35,425 bases of DNA. Origin: Dinochytrium kinnereticum. Taxonomy: Eukaryota > Chytridiomycota > Chytridiomycetes > Chytridiales > Chytridiaceae. The stretch is taken from assembly GCA_027604005.1 (NCBI GenBank), contig JADGJT010000233.1:1-35425 (forward strand), written 5' to 3'. Positions 1 through 10,881 of this stretch are shown piece after piece. The translations under genes and the position numbers were made by a program. The notes below the pieces were generated by a model. It made no database searches, was not told the DNA's origin, and was given only the letters and a program-made list of their open reading frames with translations. Every line of letters begins with the position of its first letter. The stretch's first letter is position 1.

Positions 1-555
1 GGGGGGGGGGCGGGTTATAGGCGGCCCGGAGTGTTGTTGACGCTAGTTTTGTTTTGTTTTGTTTTTTTGGTTTGATTTTTTTTGTCCTCGCCTTTTTTTT
101 TTTTTTTTTGTCCTCGCCTTTTTCTTTTTCTTTTCTTTGCGGATGCGAGGCTTTGGGTTGGGGCTGCTGGTAGATTTGTTTTTGCAATGGTGGTTTCGTC
201 TGGTCGTGTCTTATGACCCTTTTAATTGAATGTAAACTAGTGGCATATATTTTTTTTTCTTGATTTCTGATACGGGTTCATGGTTTATTTATTTGTTTTG
301 TTTTTTCTCTTTTTTTTTTTTTCGGGGGAGGGAGGAGTTTAAAGTGAAACTGTGTGTGTTATGGGGGAGGTTTGTTAGGTTGGGTGATTGCATAATGTGT
401 TCTGGAGCGGTGTCTCTGCAAATGTTAATCAGATCAAAGGCAAGCGCAAGACCATAAGACTGACAAAAAACTTAAAAACGTTACCCATCCAGCATGCGAT
501 CATTAATGAATCAATCACCTAGAACCCTACCAAAGACCCTAAACTACCCCGTTCC
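1..555. other. Gene-free low-complexity T-rich stretch
   Basis: The window opens with a run of G, followed by long poly-T and TTTTC runs up to about 330. The short open frames here (for example 260-457) are made of poly-T codons for Phe and show no family resemblance. From about 460 to 555 the sequence is more balanced and probably forms the 3' flank of the gene that ends at 556. I see no promoter, RNA gene or exon here. Confidence 0.6.
78..124 (+). repeat. Two-copy direct repeat in a poly-T tract
   Basis: The motif GTCCTCGCC flanked by T runs occurs at 84-92 and again at 110-118, a period of 26 nt. It looks like slippage duplication in low-complexity DNA. No function is implied. Confidence 0.6.
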
Positions 556-3021
556 CTAATCGGAATCTTCACCCTTGGTCTCAAAAAACCCAACATAGGC
601 TCGTTCAAGCGGTTCAATTTTACTTAAAAGCTGCTGCACCATCAACTCCTTTGATGATTGAACTGCCGGTGTGGGATCGGAATATGGTTTTGGTGGGTTG
701 GTAATGGAGGGTTGAATGGGCGTTTCGAATGGGTTTGATTTGAGATGAGGTTGGGTTCGCGTTTGTGCGGTGGGTTTGTGTAGGAGGTGGTGATTTGTTT
801 TCTGGTGGGTGTTTTTCTTGCAGGTTGGCGTGCAGTAGCTGTGGTGGGGGTGAGTGAGGTGGTGTTGAATGGGGAGAGGAGAGACGTTTACTCACTGGTC
901 ACCGCAATCACCGTCACAAGCGATCATGTTTTGCCTCACTCCCAGTGACCCGCAACATCCACACCTTGCCTGCTCCGAAGCAACAGAAACCTCATCAGCT
1001 ATCGCGGTGTTCCGATAAACAACCCCAGCTGCCAACATGAGACATTCGCTGGTCCCAGCCGGCAACACCTTCCGATGATACCCAAAACACTCCAACGTTG
1101 GCCTCTTGTCCGAGTGTGGAGGAGACTGAAACGATCGGTGATCATCGCGGCTTCTCTCCATTGGGTCTGATGTGAATCGATTTACGTCACCGCCTAACGC
1201 TTGCAATAGGCTTTTGTAGTATGTTCTTGGGGAGAGGTGGAAGAAGGCTTGATGGTAGTTGGCGACTTCGGGAAGCTCGTCAAAGGGGAGGTGGGGGGTT
1301 GGGTTGAGGTGTCTGTCGATGCATTCTTCGATGTAAGAGGTTAGTTTGGGGTGACGAAGGACGGATATTTCGGGATGGTTTTGGTATCGGGCGGTGAGTT
1401 TTGAGGGTGGGTCATGCCGACATAGAACGCCGTCTGCCAGGAGTATGTTGTCGGAATTGAATTGTTGGCCTTTGTAGCTGTCGTTTCAGAAGGCAGATTT
1501 AGGTTTGAATGACACGCCTCCAACTACCCACCCCCTCCCCACCTTCTTTTTTTTCTTATCGTATAGTGTGATCCTACAAAACTGAATTCAACTCACATGA
1601 ATGGTCCGTGAATGGCCATCTGCCCGTCAATGTAGGCACCTTTCAACAAGATCAAATTGAATCCAACCCGCGTTCCCTCCTTGTAATCATGGTTCGAGAA
1701 CCTTCGTGATATGATCAGCTTTGCTCGAGCGGCAGTGATGATGATTGGGGAAAAGGAATGACGCGCAAGAGACGTGGACGCGAACTTTGAACCTCGCTGA
1801 TACCCCATCGACGATTTGGAAACCATCCCCACCATCATCGGGCCTTTCACCTCAATTCCAACACCTAAATGGCCCTAGGGTAACCAAAGGAGGAAGATGA
1901 GAGTTGGAAAAAATGGATAAGAAGACACAAGATGTCGAACGCACCATTGATCTTTTGTAATGGGCTGTTCCGAGGATAACCAGGCCGTTGCCTAACGTAA
2001 ATGTCTCTCCTCGTGGGACTTGATGCCATTCCGTGGAGATGACTTCTGAGGGTTCCATACCGGTGAATGAGCAGTCGTGGGAATACCTGCTTATCAGGTG
2101 ACTGCCTGCGATGCTGTTCGCAATATGCATCATCCGGCATCGAAAAGAGCAGTAGACATGATCCAACTGGGTTGAATTATCCTTGGAATTATGAGGTGGT
2201 TAAGAATCACAAAGTGTTGAGCAAGCAGAAAAGGAATCAGGTCTTACCTGCTGTTTTCTCAGCACCTCCAAAACCTCATTGACATTCTCGCAAGATCCCA
2301 GCTCTAAGAAGCGCATACGAGCCTTCTTCTCAATGGGACTGTCATGCTTCTCATATCGATCGCGTGCTAAAGCGGCTCGGAGGGCACTGTTGGCCACGAT
2401 CATAGCTGCCTTTTTGAAGTTGGGTCCTGAATCTACTGAGCTTGATTTTTTGGGGGGTTCACCGAAATTGATCACGGAGGGTGCGGATAGAACGGTTTGA
2501 GGGGAGTCTGAGGGTCCCTGACCGGCGGCAATGGGTGCCGGCTTTTGTGTCTTGTGATGTATCATCAATGGTGTGGGTCTGACAGACTCTGCCTCGCCGG
2601 TGGGATGAGGGATGAGAATAGATCTTGCAAGGTCGTATCTTTCCATCATCTCCAGCTGAGCATGCGAATTCATAGACAGCCCTCCAGATGGCAAGCAAAT
2701 CCCAAGGCCGACAAGGGGAGTCGACGGACGAGAGCTCGGCGCAGGGTCTGGAAGGTGACGATCAGAACTATCCACACGCGCTTCATACTCGAATGCGACC
2801 TCGTCAATCTTCTTTGGGTCTTCTGGTGTGGGTGTTGGCCTGGGTGCTATGTATGGCGTGTTCTGAGTCGCCTCTGTGCATATGGTGCCTGACGCAGGAT
2901 TTGTCCCATGGAATGATTCGAGGGCAAGGGCAACATCGTTTCCAGGCACCAGTTGCTCGTGCATCCGCGGCAGCGAAGTCGGGCCGATACCTCTGCTTTT
3001 GTTGGTCGTTTTGCGACCCAT
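556..3021 (-). CDS. Uncharacterised protein with C-terminal MYND-like zinc finger
   Basis: Five exons on the minus strand (3021-2248, 2181-1945, 1874-1597, 1477-896, 838-556) join with all phases consistent and give 717 aa. The ATG at 3021 opens the first exon. The first ~250 residues are low-complexity, rich in Pro, Ser and Thr. The last part has a Cys/His cluster that crosses the final intron: C-x2-C, then CDGDC, then HYC-x3-C and several His. This spacing resembles a MYND zinc finger (C-x2-C, C-x2/3-C, YC-x3-C, H-x3-C/H) with His in the last ligand position. MYND fingers bind proline-rich peptides in partner proteins; applying that here is inference. I looked for a SET domain, as in SMYD proteins, and could not find a convincing one. 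The middle (exons 2-4) matches nothing I recognise. The exon 2 acceptor could also be at 2169, in the same frame. Confidence 0.6.
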
Positions 3022-3811
3022 CGGATATCACTTTGGATGTCTCCCAGACCAGAGGTGACAAGTGTTTATTTGGGACAATTTGGGGTTAACAGAGCAGTTT
3101 GGATGGCCGCACCACCATACCTCGCTCTGCGCTGTTGTTCCTAGGGCCCTCCCCCATCACAGAATGCATCATATCTGACTGACCATTCACAAAATGCCTG
3201 CTTGGGATGCATCCTCAGTTGCCAATGGAACATCCTCTCACATTTGTACTGCACATGTAAAAGCATATCCAAACTTTGTGAGGCGGCTGAAGGGCTACGA
3301 TGTGCTTACATTTGACAAATATGGAGACGCTGGGAACCCATTCAGTCGCATTTGAACATCTGAAGGGAATTGTTTATGAGGAAAAGGATTCAGATGGTGA
3401 ACCGTGCTTTTGATCACCAGCAAGTAATCAGCATCGACGTGCAAGCAGCCCATCACTCCCCTCAATTAATAAAAGAGGACATGAACAACATATGTGGCAG
3501 GAGTAAGGTAGAATAATGTGGCATGTCAGATGTGATGAAACTTGGGATCGGAGATGTTGTGAATGAGATGATTCACCAACGAGATTCGGCACCGTTTGCC
3601 TCTCAAGCAACTTTTCATAACTTCTCGAGACTAGAATCACTATTATCTGCCTTAAGACACACAGCATCTTAACAGATAATCCATGAAACAAAGAGCTTCG
3701 CCTGGGTATCTTTGAGTATGCTGGGTATGAGGCATTCTTGAGCATGGTGGGATGTAAATTGGTCGGAGAGAAAGAGCATGGGTTTGGGATATGCTGACTA
3801 ATCCGCATGAC
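3022..3811. other. Intergenic region, no gene seen
   Basis: This lies between the start of the MYND-like gene and the stop of the N4BP2-like kinase, both on the minus strand, so it must hold the promoter of the first and the 3' UTR of the second. Open frames here are short and resemble no family. I see no RNA gene or repeat. Confidence 0.5.
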
Positions 3812-4395
3812 CTATCTATGTGCGTTGGAGGGCCGCTCCGACGCAAGGATGTTCTCAAGCGAAAAGTCCTCCTCCCAGCGAGCAACCATCGCTTCAATCA
3901 CCTCCCTAGAGACGTGGTGTTTGTTCCTACGAGCCATTTGATCAACATCTCGCTCCTTCCACCAGGTAGTATCTGGCTCCCTGACATGAAGCTCGTAACC
4001 AAACTTCACGCCTGCCTGAACGTACGGCCTCGGCTCCCATGCTTGCATATTGGTGTTATCAATAATGACAACTCGCGCACTGCCTGATTCCATCACTTGG
4101 TAGGCCCGTTGAAGATTCCATGCATGCGCATCGCTCAGGTAGTTGACATTGAACACATACACCATTTCGCCAGCTTCGTTCGGGACGAACCAGAAATCGT
4201 CTGTAGAAAGTATAACGCCATCGTAGTTTTCTTGCTGGAGGATTAAAGATGCCAGAGTTGACTTTCCGCTCCCCGGAGCCCCTATCAGATAAGTAATTAG
4301 TACCGCGATGGAGGGAGTCGGAAGGCCGTCACCCTGTGAAAAGCTATGGCTCGTTGCCCACCTCTCATTATGACGAGCTTCCTCTTCTCGTCCAT
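3812..4395 (-). CDS. N4BP2-like P-loop kinase (AAA_33 / polynucleotide-kinase-like fold)
   Basis: Two exons (4395-4362 and 4281-3812), phase-consistent, give 167 aa. The N-terminus MDEKRKLVIMRG runs across the intron into a Walker A loop, GAPGSGKST (residues 12-20). Further family marks are STDDFW, DAHAWN, IIDNTN, EPRPYV, EPDTTWW and RRNKH in the usual order. These match vertebrate N4BP2L1/L2 and the kinase part of NEDD4-binding protein 2, and the length fits a stand-alone domain. The fold is that of ATP-dependent polynucleotide or small-molecule kinases; the substrate of this subfamily is not known to me. The intron (4361-4282) has a TACTAAT branch site. The ATG at 4395 lies 63 bp from the divergent RhoGAP start at 4459, so the two probably share a promoter. 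An in-frame upstream ATG at 4578 exists but would overlap the RhoGAP first exon. Confidence 0.85.
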
Positions 4396-4458
4396 CCCTG
4401 AGCCTGTAGGTGTCACAAAGATTTTTGGTGGGGGGGTGAGAACAGAGGCACATCCCAA
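4396..4458. promoter_or_regulatory. Shared divergent promoter, kinase / RhoGAP
   Basis: Only 63 bp separate the two start codons of divergently transcribed genes, so the core promoters and 5' UTRs of both must overlap here or in the first exons. No clear TATA box is visible. Confidence 0.5.
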
Positions 4459-6351
4459 ATGTTCGGCATAACACCAGTCGCACCCGCACCCGCGCCCCTG
4501 AGCGAAGCTGATCTGAAAACCCTGGTCTTCACCGAGCTGATCCGTGATGCTGGTGGGTGAATAGCTTGATCCTTGCATTCTTGCTCTGTGCGAGTTGTCG
4601 TGAAGCCAACATTCTACTTTCTCTAAGGTATCGACTTTCAGTCTCGGTCCTTGTTGGTTTTCTACTCAAGCCATCTTCCAGACCCCAGAGCGGCTGACTA
4701 TGACGTTCTTCTTGAGTATGTGAATATAGTTTTGCTTTGCTGTGTTGGAATTTTTAAAGCCTTTGCTTCTGTTGACACGGTATCCCTTTCCCAGTGCCAT
4801 GTTGAGCCGGTTGGATCTATTTGTGGAGAGAGATTATGCAATCGTATTATTTTCAAGCGGATCGAAATATCAGCCAACATGGGCTTGGATGTTTAAAGCG
4901 TATCAGAGGCTCAGTAGAAAGTAAAGCTTTGGTTTTTCATGTCTTTCTGACAGTGACCGCAGATACCGAAAAAACTTGAAAAACCTCTACATTGTCCATC
5001 CTTCTCTATGGGCAAAATTACTTCTTCAGATGATGGGCACGATTATAAGGTTTGTTTGTTTTTTTGTCTGGTTCATTATATTTATTTTCGGGTAGCCCAA
5101 AGTTCACAAAAAAAGTGGTGTGGGTGAATAGCCTGTCTCTGCTAAAAAACCATGTACCTCTAGCCAACATCTATATACCCGACATAATTATACAGTAAGA
5201 TACCCTGCTCTTGTTTTCTTTAGTCTTATATACTTATAGAGCCAACGAAAAGTACGAACCATCCACACCAACAAGCCCGAAGCCGACGTCAGTATCTCCA
5301 TTAAAAATAAGCACAAATGAGAAGAAGCCTCCAGGACTAATGTTTGGGGTCGATTTGGCTACGCTTATGGGCCCGGATGGGAGTAAGGGAATACCTATTG
5401 TCATAAGTGACACGGTTGCGTTTGTTCGTGCCAATGGTATTAGGATAGTTTTTTTGGATTTAAGATTCCTTACTGTATACGTCTTGGGCTTGCTCGATAT
5501 CTAGTCACTGACTTCTCTTTGTATTTAAAGGACTCGAGTGTGAGGGAATCTTTCGTCGTTCACCATCTTCACAACTCTTGCAAGCTGCAAGAGAATCCTA
5601 CGACCGCGGAGAGTCCGGAATCGATTTTGAAAGTCGTGGAGGAATTCATATGGCTGCCGTCCTCCTTAAGCTTTTCTTTAGAGAGGTCCCGAAGCCAATA
5701 TTTGAGAGCGGCATGTACGATATATTCAGGAAGATAGAGAGTAAGTCACTATATTTCGGCTGCCTCGTTAGTAACAGAAAATAGCTATTAATGGAGGACG
5801 CGAGGCTCAGCTAAACTTTGTGAAAACAACAATATTCGCCTTGCTCACGCTAAATGAGCTCCTCCTTCTGAGATTCGTCTTTGAGCTCCTTCATGAAATT
5901 CATCTGCTATCATCTAAAAACCTAATGACCGCACATAACCTGACCATTATTTGGGCTCCCAATCTTATTCGCGGTGGCAGCCCCGTTGTTGATATGGCAA
6001 TGTGCACAGTGGGATCCGGTGGAGGAGGTGTCGGGACTACAGTGAAACTCATGATTGAAGAATACCCGACTGTTTTTGGTGACATAATCAACTCGGTTTC
6101 CTCGGCGCCACAAGTATTTTTTTTTTCTTTTTTTGAGTTTGAATGGGATGTTCTAATTACCTTGGTAGGATCTTCCGTCTTACGATATAGCCTCCGCCAC
6201 AAGTCGACCTCGGAAGGCTGAGAATCAGAAGAATCGCAACTCGGTCCTGGGAGAGCAGGATGCTGCCATTGACAATGTCAGCAAGGGGCTGGCAGATACT
6301 CGCCTGGCCACGGCGTCAAGAGGTGGCGTGCCCAAGACAGACGACACATGA
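4459..6351 (+). CDS. p50RhoGAP-like protein (CRAL-TRIO/BCH domain + RhoGAP domain)
   Basis: Nine exons (4459-4552, 4628-4715, 4795-4920, 4963-5049, 5096-5194, 5240-5436, 5531-5740, 5785-6113, 6169-6351), all phases consistent, give 470 aa. Residues ~30-165 form a Sec14/BCH-type lipid-binding module, with SLLVFYSSHLPDP, VERDYAIVLF, RKNLKNLYIVHPS and KFTKKVVWVNSL as in ARHGAP1/ARHGAP8. A Pro/Ser linker follows, then a RhoGAP domain at ~200-400. Its catalytic arginine finger is in EGIFRRS (Arg ~239, the GxxRxS Arg), and LLKLFFREVPKP and NLMTAHNLTIIWAPNL are standard RhoGAP motifs. The predicted role is stimulating GTP hydrolysis by Cdc42/Rho at membranes, controlling actin and polarity. The C-terminal ~60 residues are polar and unrelated to the family. 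An AATAAA lies 22 nt after the stop. Confidence 0.9.
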
Positions 6352-6372
6352 GTTACTGCACCCACTAATATT

Positions 6373-6378
6373 AATAAA
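6373..6378 (+). terminator. AATAAA polyadenylation signal of the RhoGAP gene
   Basis: A canonical hexamer 22 nt downstream of the RhoGAP stop codon, in a gap of under 200 bp before the next gene on the same strand. Confidence 0.55.
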
Positions 6379-6538
6379 AACATCAAAGAATAAAGATTAT
6401 CAAATAGGCAAAGGTATAAACCTTATACCCAAAAGCTGAAGTCACGTGGTATTTGAGCAGTAAATTTATAGAAAATTTTTGAAAAGTGTCCGAAACCTTG
6501 TCCACCACTGCCATTCAAATACATCCAACCTCAGAGCA

Positions 6539-8657
6539 ATGCTTGCTGGCAGAGTCTTACGCTCCCGGTCGAACGCAGGGGCTTCATCCAAGGAAGGACT
6601 GGAAGACTCCGTTGAGCAACCCTCAATTGGTGTTGGCAAGCCGCGGCGACATGCTGTGCCAAATGTTCCTATCAACCCCATTTCATCGTTTAACTTCTTT
6701 GCCACGAGCAATGAGGTGAGGACCACGCAGGTGCCAGCAATGGGCCACAAGCGAAATGGGGATGAAGATGGTAGGATTGAATAATTTTGCACCCATTTGG
6801 CGGGGAGGGGGGTTCTCCCTCGTTCCATTCCTTTCCTTTGGGCAGACTCTTATTATTTCTTGCGTTCGGTTAGAAATGGCTGGCATTGTTAAGACGTTGA
6901 AGAGGATAAAAGTGAATGAGCTTGATGAGAACCAACGCGGTAATTATCATTATTGTTTTCTATTATTTTGCGGAAGCGCCACTGCCTTTTGCTTATTTTG
7001 TCTTCAGTTATTGTTGGGAGCCCTGCTGTCAATACGAACGAAGGTGGGTTCACCATTTTCTTTTTAGGATTGCCTCCGTTATGTTAACCGTGGTGAATGT
7101 TTAGATGATTTAGACGATTTCGAAGAAGTATTAGCTCCAGTTGGGCAAAATGAGGACGATGGTAATGGCTAACGAAAGTAAGAACTCGATCACTAACCCC
7201 ATGCAGCGTCAGATTACTTTCCTAGCGATATAGACGAGGAAGACGACCGTTCTACCCCGGCATCGAGCCATAGACGAGCGCTACGTAGCCGGGTTATTGT
7301 GGAGTCAATGACAAAACATTTTATGACCATGTGCCCGACTCCATCGAGAAATATCAATCAAGGGCTCGGGAATTTGGCACCCAACTGGACTGCACGCTTG
7401 CGAAAGTATAATCATGAAGAGGAACGATGGGTTGAGAAAGGGCCTGTTGTTATAATGCTTCTTCCTTGCCGAGAACAATCCCCGTGGGAGGCTCGGCTTG
7501 TCGCGCACTACTCATTCGGCACACAGTCTGCTGCAATTAACATGCCAAGTGAGTCGTCATACCTTTTAAATCTGGTTTTTATTCAACCTAATTATCATGA
7601 GCGTAGTAAGCCCATTCCATTACATGTCGATTACAAGCCACGGAAATCGTTCTGCCCTGTCCTCTCTTGGAAATAATATAATAGGAAAGGCCATTATTGA
7701 GCAAGAGCCAAGGAGGCTTCGTGATGTATTGAAGGTACTAACACGTCGCGATGCTGAGCTTCTGGCTATCAAAGAGGGCAATACCAAGAATAACTCGTCG
7801 CTAAACAAAGCGACTCATATGATGATGGAGTCGGACGCGGATGGAAACAATTGGCCTAGCGCTCACACCTCAGCCTGGACTTCAGATTACCTTTATGAAT
7901 GCAGGACCACCGTGAAGGGAGTGAAGGAAGAGGACGGCGCGTCCTTGTATGTTTTCATATTTCCGACCACAGAAGGTCCGCATTTCCTCTACCATTTCCT
8001 TGTGCGTTTCCCAACTTCATGCCTCTCTTTTGCATTACTGCGAATTAACCTGATTGACTGAAAGATTCGAAGGATTTTTGTCAACGCTACGAGAAAGCCT
8101 CTAAGGATTATGGCAGAAGCCTCGCGGAGCTGCGGCTTCGAACATTCCTAAACCCGCAACCCGTTCAAAGACTTGTGGCTGGACACTTAGTTCCAGCAGA
8201 GCGTGGCGCCTCAACACATTTGTCGCCCTTTAGCAACAACCCTCCCGCGGCAACGGCTCTCGCATATCATGGTTTACACTTCGTTCCGGTCTCCAACGAT
8301 GCGGTTGTAGGTGCTAATCTAGCGGGTGGAATGCGGTTTGGCACGACTCCTGTAACAGAGTATCGATTCATATGCTGGCATTGCCGCGCGTCGGTATCGA
8401 TCAGTGTCGGGATGGGCGGCGCGCCTGTCTGCATTCCGTCGGTGGACAGGATCTTAAAGGCCCATCAATCACATCCGCTAGCAATTCGGCTCTTATCCAA
8501 AGCCCACCGGGAGTCCGTTCACCATGCGTATCTGTGCCCCGATGCTTTTAAAACTGGAGAGAATGGTGGCTATTGTTCTGATTTGCGTGACCCGCCACCT
8601 TCAAGTCGCACCCGGAGGGCAAACTTAGATCCTATCGTTCTCAGCACAGAAGAATGA
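6539..8657 (+). CDS. Putative RanBP1/PH-like domain protein, otherwise unrecognised
   Basis: Six exons (6539-6715, 6894-6939, 7105-7161, 7207-7548, 7607-7975, 8065-8657) join in consistent phase to give 527 aa. The N-terminus is basic and Ser-rich; a short acidic stretch (DLDDFEEVLAP ... DIDEEDD) follows. From about residue 135 the order of motifs resembles a RanBP1-type PH fold: WTARLRKYNHEEERWVEKG, a VVIMLLP strand, WEARLVAHY, then much later SLYVFIFP followed by a helix DSKDFCQRYEKA. Typical RanBDs have R-x-K-L/LYRF, WKERG, and a C-terminal F-K-x-x-F-E-x-A helix. A long insertion would separate the halves. The C-terminal ~190 residues carry a CWHC pair and other Cys/His but no finger I can name. 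The domain call is weak. The fifth donor (GAAG/gtccgc at 7975) was chosen because it alone keeps phase; the stronger-looking gtatgt at 7946 breaks the frame. Confidence 0.5.
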
Positions 8658-9680
8658 TGGACTATGGGGTCTCTTTTGAATTTTCACCCTTCCTTTCTTC
8701 CATCATCTTTGGCCATGAATTGATGGTTATTTCTTGTCGGGATTATCATCTTACATAACATGAGGAAGGGAGATCCTTAGGCCTCTCCTGTTTTGACGTT
8801 TCATTTTAGTTATCCCTCTATATCTGTCGTTTTGCTTTTTTTAAATGAAAGAGTTTCAAATGTGCGTCCCTTGAGCAGGTAGTGGCTGTGATTCTCCTGA
8901 GACGTTGAGGGACCTCCCATTATTACTATTTCCAAAGAGACGATGGCTCGGCTCGGAGATTTTTGTTTGAGAATGGTGGACTTGGTGACACAGTGGCCTC
9001 TCACAATAACTGAACGGCCCTACCCTGCTTCACAGCCCCCACTATATGCCCTTGCCACCACTTACATCCAGGAGATGGGAGGGAATCACAATCACGGACC
9101 TGATGAGGGTTAGATTATGGATAGGACGCTTACCATCTACAATAGAGAAAGAGGGCAGGCGATTTGAAGTGCTATATTAAAGTGTTCATCCATGGTGTTT
9201 AGCCATCACTAGCACGGTTGTCCATGCAGACGAGTGATTAATCTTAGCGCAGAGTTTGGGCCATGCGTTGCAAGCGATGATTGAGGCATGGCCCGCAGCC
9301 TCAGAGCCTAGCTAAAGATTACGCATTTAAGGGTTCTGCACCTCCTCTGCCATTCTTCCGCTGACAGGCATGGCACGCAGCAATAAAAAATGCCGGCCCC
9401 TCTTCTTTCCTCCCTTCCAAGCAATGTTTAGATGGGAAAAGGGCAAAAAAGGCAGCAAAAAAAAGGGAGAATTTGAATGCGACCCCGAAGCCAGGCCGTT
9501 GCGGTTTCAAAAAATCATCCTTTTGTTTCGCCAAAAGGGGCATAGCTTGTCATGGAATCAGAGACTTGTCGCGAAAAGACATCCCCTCAGGCCTCACACA
9601 TGGCACCCCTCAAGGCAAGGCGAAATATAAGAGCTGGTGCTTTAATGGTCGATTCCCCACTCCCTCCTCTCTCCTTAATT

Positions 9681-9707
9681 CCATCCATCCATCCATCCAT
9701 CCATCCA
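9681..9707 (+). repeat. (CCAT)n microsatellite
   Basis: Between six and seven tandem CCAT units about 50 bp before the cyclin start codon, in the probable 5' UTR. Confidence 0.9.
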
Positions 9708-9731
9708 CCATCCTAACCCACCCTGAGCTGA

Positions 9732-9745
9732 ACACACACACACAC
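9732..9745 (+). repeat. (CA)n microsatellite
   Basis: A short CA run within 25 bp of the cyclin ATG, likely in the 5' leader. Confidence 0.8.
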
Positions 9746-9756
9746 CACACATCAAT

Positions 9757-10881
9757 ATGGAGTTGAAGAAGGAACAGGCATGGCAGGAGGCAAGGAACGC
9801 ATCAAGTGCTGCGGTGGAGTTGCCAAAGCAGGTGGTCCCCCCAGAGCTGTCAGCATTCATCGCGTCCCTCTGTATGAAGCTATGGCATTCACCTGCATGC
9901 CCTCCAAGCAAGCATGTCACGCCCCTCCCACCCATCCTTTCCACCCCACCCTTTTCCCAAACACCAGCATCCTTTTCTTTATGGGTGCACCGCGTGCTTT
10001 CCACCACGAATGTCCCGCTTTCGATTGTGTTTTTGGCGCTCTTGTTTATTCATCGCCTTCGATCGACAATCCCAGAGCCGCCTGCTGGATCTGAATTCAT
10101 CGTCTTTGTGGCTGGATTGATGGTCGCTATGAAGTCACCTCAGGGTTGCGACAACACGTATACCAACAAGGTAATAGTCGGATCTATGTCTTTCCACGAG
10201 CAATATTGCAAGCTCCCTTCAGTTTTTTGTTCGATTACTTACACCTGCATTTTTCTTAAGGGATGGAACCGAATCTCTAAAGTTCCTCTCCACCTCTTGA
10301 ATGCCATGGAGCTTCAGATGCTGATCAGCCTCCGATTCGACATGTGGGTTTCAGAACAAGGCTTCTCAGTCTGGCTGCAGTTTGTCGAAAGTGCTATTGC
10401 TCAGCACATGGGCCAGAGCGCCGGTGGAGTCGTGAGGCCCTTGTACCCCAAGCGATCATCATCTCTTTCCGTCAGCACAAAGACATCAACGGAAACCCCA
10501 GCAGCGACAGCGGTTCCAACTGTGGCTCCTGTGAAATCCTACCCTTCACCAGCCAGCGCCAGCTCCTCGACCATGCCTGATATTTCGTACGAGGCTGCTG
10601 ATCATAAAATAACTTCGTCGCCGGCGACGAACGCTATGGAAGTCTCTGTTCCGACTCATCGAGAAGCCACCCACTCCACCCCCATGCAGCAATATCTTCA
10701 CCATAAGTTAAGGATTCAGGGACACCACAACTTCTCTGGTCATCAGACTGATTCGGCCTCATTTGATGCTGGCAACCGTCGACAGCTACCTCACCATTAC
10801 CACCCTTCCCCCCCTAATTCCAATTACGGATCGCCTTCCGTGGATACTCTTGCGGTGCCAGTGATTCCTGCTCAGTTTTAG
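9757..10881 (+). CDS. PCL/Pho80-type cyclin (partner of a Pho85/CDK5-like kinase)
   Basis: The start at 9757 follows a CA-rich leader. The cyclin box is clear: WVHRVLSTTNVPLSIVFLALL, FIHRLR, EFIVFVAGLMVAMK, DNTYTNK, then WNRIS, LNAMELQMLISLRFDMWVSE, the order seen in yeast Pcl1/2/9 and other Pho80-family cyclins. The frame is open throughout, but 10171-10260 reads as a 90-nt intron (GTAATA ... CTTAAG, branch-like CTTAC). Removing it fuses DNTYTNK to GWNRIS exactly as the family requires, leaving 344 aa. Before the box lies an unusual Pro-rich insertion (PACPPSKHVTPLPPIL). The C-terminal 130 residues are Ser/Thr/Pro-rich and disordered. Such cyclins direct the CDK to substrates in cell-cycle entry, polarity, phosphate or glycogen control; which one is unknown here. 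Confidence 0.85.
   Translation: MELKKEQAWQEARNASSAAVELPKQVVPPELSAFIASLCMKLWHSPACPPSKHVTPLPPILSTPPFSQTPASFSLWVHRVLSTTNVPLSIVFLALLFIHRLRSTIPEPPAGSEFIVFVAGLMVAMKSPQGCDNTYTNKVIVGSMSFHEQYCKLPSVFCSITYTCIFLKGWNRISKVPLHLLNAMELQMLISLRFDMWVSEQGFSVWLQFVESAIAQHMGQSAGGVVRPLYPKRSSSLSVSTKTSTETPAATAVPTVAPVKSYPSPASASSSTMPDISYEAADHKITSSPATNAMEVSVPTHREATHSTPMQQYLHHKLRIQGHHNFSGHQTDSASFDAGNRRQLPHHYHPSPPNSNYGSPSVDTLAVPVIPAQF

Larger units (their letters stand above)
8658..9756. promoter_or_regulatory. Long intergenic region upstream of the PCL cyclin gene
   Basis: About 1.1 kb without a supported exon. It contains the 3' end of the preceding gene and presumably an extended promoter for the cyclin at 9757. A TATA-like AAATATAAG is visible at about 9622-9630, some 130 bp before the start codon, and CT-rich sequence plus CCAT and CA microsatellites follow. 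Short open frames (for example 9370-9630) resemble nothing. The size contrasts with the under-200-bp spacing of most genes here, which would suit a cell-cycle regulated gene, but that is inference. Confidence 0.4.

Noticed and set aside
260..457. 65-aa open frame near the left edge
   Set aside because: Built from poly-T codons in low-complexity DNA, no homology features.
2166..2200. Alternative frame (MPDDAYCEQHRRQ) of a C3H-like zinc finger in the first gene
   Set aside because: It does not fit the exon phases on either side, and the partner cysteines are in a different frame.
4297..4578. Longer N-terminus of the N4BP2-like kinase from ATG 4578
   Set aside because: It would overlap the RhoGAP first exon on the other strand and adds Gly/Cys-rich sequence unlike the family; ATG 4395 gives the usual start.
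9370..9766. Short open frames in the cyclin promoter
   Set aside because: Some run through the CCAT repeat (HPSIHPSIHP type); none resembles a protein family or has splice partners.
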